The position numbers were made by a program, and so were the translations under genes. A stretch of DNA of 5,428 bases from Collinsella sp. (lineage in GTDB: Bacteria > Actinomycetota > Coriobacteriia > Coriobacteriales > Coriobacteriaceae), in contig JAUMNV010000051.1 of NCBI GenBank assembly GCA_031295725.1, positions 1 through 5,428 of the forward strand. Direction: 5' to 3'. The notes under the pieces were generated by a model that saw nothing but the letters and a program-made list of their open reading frames with translations, did not search any database and was not told the origin of the DNA. Positions 1 to 5,422 of this stretch are shown here, piece after piece. Each line of letters starts with the position of its first letter. The stretch's first letter is position 1.

Positions 1-36
1 ACACTCGATGGCCGTCAACGCGTAACGGACGGCTTG

Positions 37-45
37 TGCTAGACT
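37..45 (+). promoter_or_regulatory. Probable extended -10 promoter element of tRNA-Leu
   Basis: TG at 37-38, one base, then TAGACT at 40-45 reads as an extended -10 box. Transcription would start near 52, about 5 nt before the mature tRNA. No convincing -35 hexamer is visible; the closest candidate, GTCAAC at 14-19, is spaced too far away. The box overlaps a small dyad, AGACT-TCT-AGTCT (41-53), which may be chance. The call rests on position and the -10 match only. Confidence 0.45.
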
Positions 46-56
46 TCTAGTCTCAC

Positions 57-141
57 GGGGGCGTGGCGGAATTGGCATACGCAGGAGACTTAAAATCTCT
101 CGCCGCAAGGATTGTGGGTTCGAGTCCCACCGCCCCTACCA
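57..141 (+). tRNA. tRNA-Leu, anticodon UAA
   Basis: The full cloverleaf can be drawn. The acceptor stem is GGGGGCG (57-63) with CGCCCCT (131-137), closed by a G-U pair at the top, then discriminator A138 and an encoded CCA (139-141). The anticodon arm has stem GGAGA/TCTCT (84-88, 96-100) around loop CTTAAAA, giving anticodon TAA at 91-93, which reads UUA leucine codons. The T-arm is GTGGG-TTCGAGT-CCCAC (114-130). The extra arm between 101 and 113 is fairly long, as in class II tRNAs such as Leu, though its own stem is weak. A terminator follows directly, so it looks like a single-gene unit. Its 3' end is duplicated about 197 bp downstream, an arrangement often left by integration into tRNA genes. 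Confidence 0.95.
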
Positions 142-152
142 TGTGATTGCTT

Positions 153-192
153 GCGAGCCCGTGTTCCCCAGGGATGCGGGCTCGCTTCTTTT
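153..192 (+). terminator. Rho-independent terminator of tRNA-Leu
   Basis: GCGAGCCCG (153-161) pairs with CGGGCTCGC (177-185), a 9-bp GC-rich stem. An inner TCCC/GGGA pairing caps it, and TTCTTTT (186-192) follows. It begins 11 nt after the tRNA CCA. A near copy lies at 350-388. Confidence 0.88.
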
Positions 193-320
193 AGATGCCG
201 GTGAGACTCGAACCCGCGAGGGGGCGAGCGTTAAGCGGACGCGCAGCGTCCGTAGCGAGCCGGCGAGGGCGCCGACAGGCGGCCGAAGCCGGTGCGTATT
301 TGCGCAGCAAATGCGCGGAC
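193..320. repeat. GC-rich folded element between the two tRNA 3' ends
   Basis: This stretch carries no convincing gene; its open frames have no recognisable protein features and run through repeats. It is full of self-complementary segments. GCGGACGC/GCGTCCGT (235-242, 246-253) forms a stem with triloop GCA. CGGCG/CGCCG (261-265, 270-274) has a 4-nt loop. A 10-bp stem with one G-U pair at 294-303/307-316 again has triloop GCA. Bases 201-215 match the reverse complement of the tRNA T-arm (116-130) at 14 of 15 positions. The element could be a non-autonomous repeat inserted beside the tRNA, or a structured RNA read through from the tRNA promoter. From memory, similar tRNA-adjacent sequence is common in Collinsella-like genomes, but I could not check this. 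Confidence 0.55.
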
Positions 321-339
321 GTCCCACCGCCCCTACCAT
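321..339 (+). repeat. Second copy of the tRNA-Leu 3' end
   Basis: GTCCCACCGCCCCTACCAT is identical to 124-142, covering the 3' half of the T-arm, the acceptor 3' strand, the discriminator and CCA. The 5' part of a tRNA is absent, so this is a fragment and not a second gene. The similarity continues into a second terminator copy. An integrase attachment-site duplication or an unequal tandem duplication would both produce this pattern. No integrase gene is present in the window. Confidence 0.85.
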
Positions 340-349
340 ATGGAGCTTT

Positions 350-388
350 CGAGCCCGTGTCCCCAAGGGATGCGGGCTCGTTTCTTTT
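350..388 (+). terminator. Second, duplicated rho-independent terminator
   Basis: CGAGCCCG (350-357) pairs with CGGGCTCG (373-380), with an inner TCCC/GGGA pairing (360-363, 367-370), followed by TTTCTTTT (381-388). Stem and loop closely match the terminator at 153-192. It would catch read-through from the tRNA and insulate the ATPase gene downstream. Confidence 0.8.
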
Positions 389-404
389 ACACGCCGGCGG
401 GGCT

Positions 405-477
405 CTAAGTTGCGGTGGAATAGTTCCTGTTTTGGCAGTTTATCAGCCCATTTAGGAACTATTCCACCGCAACTTAG
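405..477. repeat. Long perfect inverted repeat (hairpin element, copy 1)
   Basis: The 24-bp arms 405-428 and 454-477 are perfect reverse complements, separated by a 25-nt loop. The outer end reads CTAAGTTGCGGTGG and the inner end ATAGTTCCT. No T-tract follows on either strand, so it is not a standard terminator. A related palindrome lies at 1966-2032, sharing the 16-mer AGTTGCGGTGGAATAG. Paired copies on both sides of one gene suggest a dispersed REP- or MITE-like element. No transposase is present here. Confidence 0.85.
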
Positions 478-488
478 GTTGGTATTTA

Positions 489-572
489 CACATTTTCCGA
501 TGGAAAAACGTGGCTGTCTCGCACATTTTCCGATGGAAAAACGTGGTTGTCTCGCACATTTTCCGATGGAAA
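489..572. repeat. Three 33-bp tandem units with an internal dyad, likely operator sites
   Basis: Units start at 489, 522 and 555 with an exact 33-bp period. The first two are almost identical, differing by one C/T, and the third keeps only its first 18 bases. Each contains the dyad TTTTCC-GAT-GGAAAA, reduced to GGAAA in the third. A 33-bp period is about three helical turns, so proteins bound at the dyads would sit on roughly one face of the DNA. The third dyad falls where the -35 region of the ATPase promoter should be. This layout fits cooperative repressor or autoregulator binding, which is inference. There are no variable spacers, so it is not a CRISPR array. Confidence 0.8.
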
Positions 573-586
573 CGACCAAATGGCCT

Positions 587-592
587 TATACT
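587..592 (+). promoter_or_regulatory. Probable -10 box of the ATPase gene
   Basis: TATACT differs from the consensus TATAAT at one base and lies 23 nt before the ATG at 616. Transcription would start near 599. No good -35 hexamer is visible at 17-18 nt spacing; that position is occupied by the third dyad. The promoter may therefore be weak or controlled by the factor that binds the dyads. Confidence 0.55.
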
Positions 593-605
593 AGCCGAGA
601 GGGTT

Positions 606-611
606 GGGAGG
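606..611 (+). promoter_or_regulatory. Ribosome binding site that selects ATG 616
   Basis: GGGAGG stands 4 nt before ATG 616. The alternative upstream TTG at 604 would overlap this site and lie only about 5 nt from the expected transcription start, so ATG 616 is preferred. Confidence 0.65.
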
Positions 612-615
612 CAAT

Positions 616-1917
616 ATGCAGCGACAGCTTATGAGTGAACTTATCGCTTGGAAATCAAGGGCGAATCGCAAACCTCTCTTGCTTAGGGGAGCCCGCCAGA
701 CAGGAAAGACTTGGCTTCTTAACGAATTCGCAAGCCAGCAGTATCGAAACGTCATTCGTTTTGACTTTATGCTCGAGCCGAGCACACGCTCGCTGTTCGA
801 TGGGGACCTCGACCCCAAGCGCATCATCTCCCAGATAGAACTCCTACGTGGCCAAACCGTAACGCCGGCAGACACGCTCATCATCTTCGACGAGATCCAA
901 GAGGCGCCACGCGGGATCACCTCACTCAAGTACTTCAACGAACTTGCACCCGAATACCACATCGTGGCAGCCGATTCCTATATGGGCCTCGCGCTCCGAC
1001 GCGAAAACGAGTCATTTCCCGTCGGCAAAATCGACCAGCTCACCATGCGTCCCATGGGGTTTGCCGAGTTCGTTCGTGCCGTCGACGGCAACCCGCTCGC
1101 CGATGCCATCCTTGCCGCAGACATGAACCTTCTGGCAAACGTTACCGAAAAGCTCGAGCGCTTGCTCAAGGAACACCTTGTTGTCGGCGGTATGCCCGAA
1201 GTTGTCTCCGCTTTCGCCGAGACACGCGACTTCATCGAAGCCCGAAGGCTTCAGCAGCAAATCATCGAGGCTTACGAATCCGATTTTGGCAAACATGCAC
1301 CCGCCCGCATCGTCGAGCGCATGAGGTTGGTTTGGAAATCCCTTCCCGGCCAGCTTGCAAAGGAGAACAAGAAGTTTGTCTATGGCGCCCTTCGTCCCGG
1401 AGCGCGCGCACGCGATTTCGAGGAAAGCCTCCAGTGGCTCACGGACTACGGAATCGTTCATAAGGTGCCACGTGTCTCCGCTCTAAAGGCGCCGCTCTCG
1501 AGCTATGAAGACCTCTCGGGCTTCAAACTGTTCTGCATCGACACCGGCATCCTCGGAGCGCTCTCCGGTCTCTCTCCGGCCATCGTTCTTAACGGATCCG
1601 CTGTTTTTACCGAGTTCAAAGGCTCGCTGACCGAGCAATACGTCGCACAGGAGCTTTTGCTCCAAGGCAATACTCCCGCGTATTGGTCCTCTACCTCCGG
1701 CAATGCCGAAACCGACTTTGCCATCGACCATGCGGGAACCGTGCTTCCGCTTGAGGTCAAGGCAGCAGAGAACCTTAAAGCGAAGAGTCTGAAAATAGCC
1801 TGCGAAAAATTCAAACTCGAGCGTTGCGTGAGGAGCTCCCTGGCGGCATATAGAGACGAGGGCATGCTCGTCAATATTCCGCTTTGGGAGATTGGGCAGA
1901 TCGACAAGCTGGCATAG
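616..1917 (+). CDS. AAA_14/DUF4143-family ATP-binding protein
   Basis: This 433-residue protein has the layout of the AAA_14 plus DUF4143 family, whose cellular role is unknown. The Walker A motif is GARQTGKT (residues 25-32) and the Walker B motif is LIIFDE, with D92-E93 as the likely magnesium and hydrolysis pair. The sensor-like stretch AADSYMG (118-124) has Asp120 where relatives usually have Gly. A helical, winged-helix-like section follows at about 220-300. The C-terminal DUF4143 part carries Glu340, Asp367 and E380-V-K382, resembling a PD-(D/E)xK nuclease core. The length is normal and the frame is intact. It has its own -10 box, a ribosome binding site and three upstream dyads, and lies between two related hairpins. 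Its codons look less GC-rich than those of the minus-strand genes, which together with the tRNA location suggests acquired DNA. It is often labelled simply as ATPase; a role in defence or DNA processing is possible but unproven. Confidence 0.9.
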   Translation: MQRQLMSELIAWKSRANRKPLLLRGARQTGKTWLLNEFASQQYRNVIRFDFMLEPSTRSLFDGDLDPKRIISQIELLRGQTVTPADTLIIFDEIQEAPRGITSLKYFNELAPEYHIVAADSYMGLALRRENESFPVGKIDQLTMRPMGFAEFVRAVDGNPLADAILAADMNLLANVTEKLERLLKEHLVVGGMPEVVSAFAETRDFIEARRLQQQIIEAYESDFGKHAPARIVERMRLVWKSLPGQLAKENKKFVYGALRPGARARDFEESLQWLTDYGIVHKVPRVSALKAPLSSYEDLSGFKLFCIDTGILGALSGLSPAIVLNGSAVFTEFKGSLTEQYVAQELLLQGNTPAYWSSTSGNAETDFAIDHAGTVLPLEVKAAENLKAKSLKIACEKFKLERCVRSSLAAYRDEGMLVNIPLWEIGQIDKLA

Positions 1918-1923
1918 GCGCTG

Positions 1924-1951
1924 TGGGGACGCCCCGCGAGGACTGTCCCCA
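1924..1951. repeat. Short inverted repeat after the ATPase gene
   Basis: TGGGGAC (1924-1930) and GTCCCCA (1945-1951) pair as a 7-bp stem with a 14-nt loop, 6 nt after the ATPase stop codon. No T-tract follows, so intrinsic termination is doubtful. It may protect the mRNA 3' end or belong to a dispersed repeat. Confidence 0.55.
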
Positions 1952-1965
1952 GGTGCCGGCTGTTG

Positions 1966-2032
1966 AGTTGCGGTGGAATAGGGACTGTTTGGTGCCCGAA
2001 AGGGCGATTGTAGTCCGTATTTCACCGCAACT
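1966..2032. repeat. Hairpin element, copy 2, between convergent genes
   Basis: Arms 1966-1986 and 2012-2032 pair at 19 of 21 positions; in one RNA direction one of the two mismatches becomes a G-U pair. The loop contains a nested hairpin, GCCC-GAAA-GGGC (1994-2005), with a GNRA-type tetraloop. The left arm shares 16 identical bases with copy 1 at 408-423. It ends 3 nt from the ppx stop codon and 115 nt after the ATPase stop, so it could separate two converging transcripts. With no T-tract on either side, that role is inferred. Confidence 0.8.
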
Positions 2033-2035
2033 TAT

Positions 2036-3037
2036 TTAGAGGGTGCTGAGAGTGGGGGTCCAGGCGATGGTGGGAGTCGCGCCGTCGAGAACCTCGTTGA
2101 TGGTGGCGGCCATGCCGGCGAGTAGGCTGTTCTCGCTTACGGTGAGCGTCTTGTAGCCGCCGGCACGCATGAGTTCGCGGATCACCACGGCGCCAGCCAA
2201 GATCACGCCCGCGCGTTTGGGCTGTACACCCGGTAGCGCGGCGATGCCTTCCGCGTCCAACACAGACATGCGCTCGATAGCGGCCGAGACCTGCTCCAGC
2301 GACAGCTCGCGTAGGTGAACAAAGCTCGAATCGTACGGTTCCAGCTCGTGGACCAGAGCCACCAGCGTAGTCACCGTGCCACCCACCGCGACCAGACGCT
2401 CGGCGCGCTCAAAGTCGCTGGGCAGGCCTTCAAAATAGGCGGCGAACTGCTCGCCTGCCCACGAGGCAGCGGCAGCAAGCTCGCCGCGTGCGGGCGGCAG
2501 CGCCGAGAAAAACCGCTCCGTCACGCGACGGCAACCGATGTCCAGTGAGCGCGTTCCCTCCAGCGCAAAGACCCCGCGCTCAGGCGCATAGACGCCCGTC
2601 GCGAGCTCCGTGGAGCCGCCACCCGAATCGGCGACGATGATGCGCTCGCCTGCAAAGTCGTGCGCTACGCCAAAAAACGTCAGGCGCGCCTCAACCTCGC
2701 CCGGAATCACCTGCGGTTCGAGCCCCAGATCGCGCAGGTCGTCCAGCAGCAGGGCAGCATTGGACGCATCGCGTGCGGCGCTCGTGCACGTGGTGCAGAT
2801 GCACGCGGCCCCAAAGGCACGGGCTTCGTCCACAAACATGCGGCACGCAGCGAGCACGCGCTCAACGGCCGCCTCGCAAAAGCGCCCCGTCGCGTCCACG
2901 CCCTCGCCCAAGTCGGTGATCTCGGTATGCTTGGACGATTCCACGATCGCCCCGGCCTCGACCTGCGCCAGCACCAGTCGCGACGACACCGTTCCCAGGT
3001 CGATCGCGGCTACCTTATAGCGTTTGCAATCTGCCAT
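2036..3037 (-). CDS. ppx: Ppx/GppA-family exopolyphosphatase, short form
   Basis: This 333-residue cytosolic protein of the ASKHA fold probably removes terminal phosphate from polyphosphate, or from pppGpp in some relatives. Visible motifs are the N-terminal phosphate loop AAIDLGTVSSRL (10-21), the catalytic-type Glu116 in GEVEARL, the glycine-rich loop DSGGGSTEL (137-145), the third motif VAVGGTVTTL (216-225), and SENSLLAGM near 301-309. At about 330 residues it matches the short actinobacterial Ppx form and lacks the C-terminal HD-type domain of long enterobacterial enzymes. The usual Asn in the DxGTNS motif is Val here. The start ATG at 3035-3037 follows GGAGGGGAG (3044-3052). Only 20 nt separate it from the upstream septum gene, so the two are probably cotranscribed. 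Whether its main substrate is polyphosphate or pppGpp cannot be read from the sequence. Confidence 0.88.
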   Translation of the reverse strand: MADCKRYKVAAIDLGTVSSRLVLAQVEAGAIVESSKHTEITDLGEGVDATGRFCEAAVERVLAACRMFVDEARAFGAACICTTCTSAARDASNAALLLDDLRDLGLEPQVIPGEVEARLTFFGVAHDFAGERIIVADSGGGSTELATGVYAPERGVFALEGTRSLDIGCRRVTERFFSALPPARGELAAAASWAGEQFAAYFEGLPSDFERAERLVAVGGTVTTLVALVHELEPYDSSFVHLRELSLEQVSAAIERMSVLDAEGIAALPGVQPKRAGVILAGAVVIRELMRAGGYKTLTVSENSLLAGMAATINEVLDGATPTIAWTPTLSTL

Positions 3038-3057
3038 TGCGGGCTCCCCTCCGGGCG

Positions 3058-3819
3058 CTATTTGCCGTTGGACACGACCGTCTGGCCCTCGACGCCGTTA
3101 AACCCAAACAGCATGTCGAGCGCTTGGATGTACCACGGCGCGTCCTTACCGACTTCTTCGATTTCCTTGGCAACTTCGCTGGCCTTCTTGGCGTTCGACG
3201 ACTTCTGGCTCGACGAGGCATCCGAATCGCCGTCCAGGCCCTGCACTTCAATCCTCTTCTCGCCGGGCATCACCAAGCCCAGGTCCTCGGATGCCGCATC
3301 CTTGATACCCTCCTCCGAGAGCAGCTTGTCGACGCTTTTTTGCAGCCCATCATTGTATTGCTCGCGAATCTCGACCTGCTTGGCCAAGATGTCGTTCGAG
3401 CGTTTTGCAACGTACAGGTCGCGCACGGGGAAATACAGGCTCACGAGCGCCAGAGCCACCACGATACCGATAAACAGCGGACGCAGAGAGCCATGCGTAA
3501 AGTCATAGATTGCCTTGACCACCGCGTTGTCGTTGGCGAAGTGCATAAAGTCCGAGCCCGAAAGACGGCTCGAGGGCCTGCTCGACCTGTCGTGCGTTTG
3601 AGCCGAGGGATGCGACGCATGTGTCGAACGTGCCGGGCGCACCGGCCCATCTGCCGAAGTATTCACTTGAGCATTGGGGCGCGAGGTACTTGTCGGGCGC
3701 TGCGTGGAGCGGTCGGCGCCGGCGTAGGTGGACCCACCGAGCTGCACCGTGCGCGCACGGCGAGGCGACGGCTCACGCGAACCGGCGGAATAGTACCTGT
3801 TGTCGTAAATCTGATCCAT
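3058..3819 (-). CDS. DivIC/FtsB-like septum formation initiator
   Basis: This 253-residue, single-pass membrane protein is predicted to act in the divisome with FtsL- and FtsQ/DivIB-type partners at the division septum. Residues 1 to about 110 are polar and low in complexity (Ser, Arg, Thr, Pro), probably a disordered cytoplasmic tail. A membrane segment covers about 115-132 (FIGIVVALALVSLYF). A coiled-coil-like stretch follows at 134-170, then the family signature LGLVMPGEK (180-188). The last 60 residues are an acidic/lysine linker and a short WYIQALDMLFGF segment. The ATG at 3817-3819 is chosen because it follows a -10 box, whereas the longer frame to 3945 would run through the enolase terminator. 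The Shine-Dalgarno AAGG (3825-3828) is weak. Enolase, this protein and Ppx in this order is a known actinomycete arrangement and supports the call. Confidence 0.85.
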   Translation of the reverse strand: MDQIYDNRYYSAGSREPSPRRARTVQLGGSTYAGADRSTQRPTSTSRPNAQVNTSADGPVRPARSTHASHPSAQTHDRSSRPSSRLSGSDFMHFANDNAVVKAIYDFTHGSLRPLFIGIVVALALVSLYFPVRDLYVAKRSNDILAKQVEIREQYNDGLQKSVDKLLSEEGIKDAASEDLGLVMPGEKRIEVQGLDGDSDASSSQKSSNAKKASEVAKEIEEVGKDAPWYIQALDMLFGFNGVEGQTVVSNGK

Positions 3820-3862
3820 GTGCGCCTTGTGCGGTTGAGGTTTGTTTGCGCTAAGTATTCTA

Positions 3863-3868
3863 GTTATA
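3863..3868 (-). promoter_or_regulatory. Probable extended -10 box for the septum gene - ppx operon
   Basis: On the minus strand TATAAC is preceded by TG and one base, giving an extended -10 box. The start would be near 3856, leaving a leader of roughly 35 nt before the ATG at 3819. An alternative -10, TAGAAT, sits just downstream at 3857-3862. The -35 region is GC-rich and unconvincing. The box lies after the enolase terminator, which supports independent transcription of this pair. Confidence 0.5.
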
Positions 3869-3910
3869 GCACGAGATCCCGCACCGCCTTCGCCAGCCTT
3901 TGCTCGACAT

Positions 3911-3942
3911 AAAAAAGGCGCTGAGCCATATGGCCCAGCGCC
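3911..3942 (-). terminator. Rho-independent terminator of enolase
   Basis: On the minus strand GGCGCTG-G-GCCAT pairs with ATGGC-T-CAGCGCC across 3942-3917. The stem is almost perfectly symmetrical, broken only by a G-U pair, and TTTTTT (3916-3911) follows. It lies about 70 nt after the enolase stop and is the strongest terminator in the window. It separates enolase from the septum gene. Confidence 0.92.
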
Positions 3943-4014
3943 CACAGCGCTTTGCGGCGTCCAGCCAAGGCGGGGTGAAACCGAATCAGCCTCCCCCTCG
4001 CCAAATTCGCCCGT

Positions 4015-5304
4015 TTAGCGAATGTTGTAGAACGCGGCCTTGCCGGCGTAGCGCGCGCTGCCCTCAAGCTCGTCCTCGATGCGGATGAGCTGGTTGTACT
4101 TGGCGATACGGTCGCTGCGGCACGGGGCGCCCGACTTGATCTGGCCGACGTTGACGCCCACGACCAGGTCGGCGATCGTGGAGTCCTCGGTCTCGCCGGA
4201 GCGGTGGCTCACGATGCAGGCGTAGCCGGCCTCCTTGGCGGTCTCGATGGCCTCGAGCGACTCGGTGAGCGTGCCGATCTGGTTGACCTTGACCAGGATC
4301 GCGTTGGCGGCACCCAGCTCGATGCCCTTCTTGAGGCGCTCGGTGTTAGTGACGAACAGGTCGTCGCCCACCAGCTGCACCTTGTTGCCAATGCGGCGGG
4401 TAAGCTCGACCCAGCCGTCCCAGTCCTCCTCGGCCATGCCGTCCTCGATGGAGATGATGGGGTAGGTGTCGACGAGCTTCTCCCAGTAATCAACCATCTG
4501 GGCGCTCGTGTACTCCACGCCCTCGCCCTTGAGCTCGTACATGCCGGTCTCGGCGTTGTAGAACTCGGTCGAGGCCGGGTCCATGGCGTACATGAAGTCG
4601 ACGCCGGGCTTAAAGCCGGCCTTCTCCACGGCCTTGGTGATGTACTCGAACGGATCGGCATTGGTCTTGAGGTTGGGCGCAAAGCCGCCCTCGTCGCCCA
4701 CGCCGCCGCCCAGGCCGGCCTCGTGCAGCACGCCCTTGAGGGTGTGATAGACCTCGGCGCACCAACGCAGGCCCTCGGCAAAGCTCGGGGCGCCCACCGG
4801 CATGATCATGAACTCCTGGAAGTCGACGTTATTGTCGGCATGCACGCCGCCGTTGAGAATGTTCATCATAGGTGTGGGCAGCAGGTGGGCGTTGACGCCA
4901 CCCAGATACTGGTACAGCGAAAGACCCGCCGACTCGGCAGCGGCGCGGGCAACGGCCAGCGACACGCCCAGAATGGCGTTGGCACCGAGCTTGGTCTTGT
5001 TGGGGGTACCGTCCGCGGCGACCAGCGCGGCATCGACGGCGCGCTGGTCGAAAGCATCGAGGCCCACGACGGCGTTAGCGCACTCGTTGTTGACGTGCTC
5101 GACGGCCTGCGAGACACCCTTGCCCAGATAGCGGCCCTTGTCGCCGTCGCGCAGCTCATATGCCTCAAAGGCGCCGGTCGAAGCGCCCGAAGGCACCATC
5201 GCGCGGCCGAAGCTGCCGTCCTCGAGCACGACCTCGACCTCGACGGTGGGATTGCCGCGGCTGTCGAGCACCTCGCGACCGTAGACATCCAAAATATCGC
5301 TCAT
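4015..5304 (-). CDS. eno: Enolase (phosphopyruvate hydratase)
   Basis: Enolase converts 2-phosphoglycerate to phosphoenolpyruvate in glycolysis, works in the cytosol and needs magnesium; in many bacteria it also joins RNA-degrading complexes. The 429-residue length is normal. The active-site set is complete: mobile loop SGASTG (39-44), His155 in NGGVHADNN, Glu164, Glu205 in GDEGGFAPN, metal ligands Asp242, Glu287 (SIEDGM) and Asp314 (GDDLFVTN), Lys339 in LVKVNQIG, SHRSGETED (366-374), and Lys390 in GQIKSGAPCRSDR. The ATG at 5302-5304 follows GAGGGAG (5310-5316) with a 5-nt spacer. The stop codon is followed by a strong terminator, so it appears to be transcribed alone or as the last gene of a unit. 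Codon use is strongly GC-biased, typical of a highly expressed housekeeping gene here, and explains the long spurious open frames on the opposite strand. Confidence 0.98.
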   Translation of the reverse strand: MSDILDVYGREVLDSRGNPTVEVEVVLEDGSFGRAMVPSGASTGAFEAYELRDGDKGRYLGKGVSQAVEHVNNECANAVVGLDAFDQRAVDAALVAADGTPNKTKLGANAILGVSLAVARAAAESAGLSLYQYLGGVNAHLLPTPMMNILNGGVHADNNVDFQEFMIMPVGAPSFAEGLRWCAEVYHTLKGVLHEAGLGGGVGDEGGFAPNLKTNADPFEYITKAVEKAGFKPGVDFMYAMDPASTEFYNAETGMYELKGEGVEYTSAQMVDYWEKLVDTYPIISIEDGMAEEDWDGWVELTRRIGNKVQLVGDDLFVTNTERLKKGIELGAANAILVKVNQIGTLTESLEAIETAKEAGYACIVSHRSGETEDSTIADLVVGVNVGQIKSGAPCRSDRIAKYNQLIRIEDELEGSARYAGKAAFYNIR

Positions 5305-5357
5305 GTTGTCTCCCTCTCACTTGGAAACGTAGTGAATGCAAGCGACCGGCTGACCGT

Positions 5358-5370
5358 GCACCGTCGGTGC
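5358..5370 (-). promoter_or_regulatory. Small hairpin in the enolase leader
   Basis: GCACC and GGTGC pair around a 3-nt loop, about 55 nt upstream of the enolase start. It is short and has no T-tract, so it is not a terminator. It may affect leader stability; no known riboswitch is recognised. Confidence 0.3.
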
Positions 5371-5374
5371 GTCT

Positions 5375-5422
5375 CCGTAAGTTAGCCATGTCGCACTTTT
5401 TGCATTATGCCCTAAGTTAGCC
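5375..5422. repeat. 13-bp motif repeated at 35-bp spacing upstream of enolase
   Basis: CCGTAAGTTAGCC (5375-5387) and CCCTAAGTTAGCC (5410-5422) differ at one base and start 35 bp apart. The second copy is within 6 bases of the window edge, so a longer array may continue outside. The spacing is between three and three and a half helical turns. Operator sites for enolase, or a fragment of a dispersed tandem repeat, are both possible. Confidence 0.6.
5404..5409 (-). promoter_or_regulatory. Possible -10 box for enolase
   Basis: CATAAT on the minus strand matches TATAAT at five of six bases and lies between the two 13-bp motifs. It would give a leader of roughly 90 nt. The matching -35 would fall at or beyond the window edge, so the call cannot be confirmed here. 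Confidence 0.3.

Noticed and set aside
405..477. Copy 1 palindrome as a rho-independent terminator
   Set aside because: There is no T-tract on either strand, and a proper terminator already ends at 388.
489..572. CRISPR array
   Set aside because: The units are directly tandem with no variable spacers, only two are complete, and no cas gene is present.
136..634. Open frames on both strands across the tRNA downstream region
   Set aside because: They run through terminators, inverted repeats and the 33-bp tandem units; their repeated peptide blocks merely translate those repeats.
2660..3912. Plus-strand open frames opposite ppx and the septum gene
   Set aside because: They are Arg/Ala/Ser-rich antisense shadows without domains, and the minus-strand frames show clear family motifs.
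3820..3945. Longer N-terminus for the septum protein, starting at 3945
   Set aside because: It would translate through the enolase terminator and the -10 box. The ATG at 3819 lies downstream of both.
4204..5385. Long plus-strand open frame opposite enolase
   Set aside because: It is a shadow of the GC-biased enolase codons: repetitive Leu/Gly/Val/Ala composition, no recognisable domain, and no ribosome binding site linked to its start.
405..5422. Shared origin of the hairpin ends (CTAAGTTGCGG) and the enolase upstream motif (CTAAGTTAGCC)
   Set aside because: Only CTAAGTT, 7 bases, is shared and the contexts differ, so this is most likely chance.
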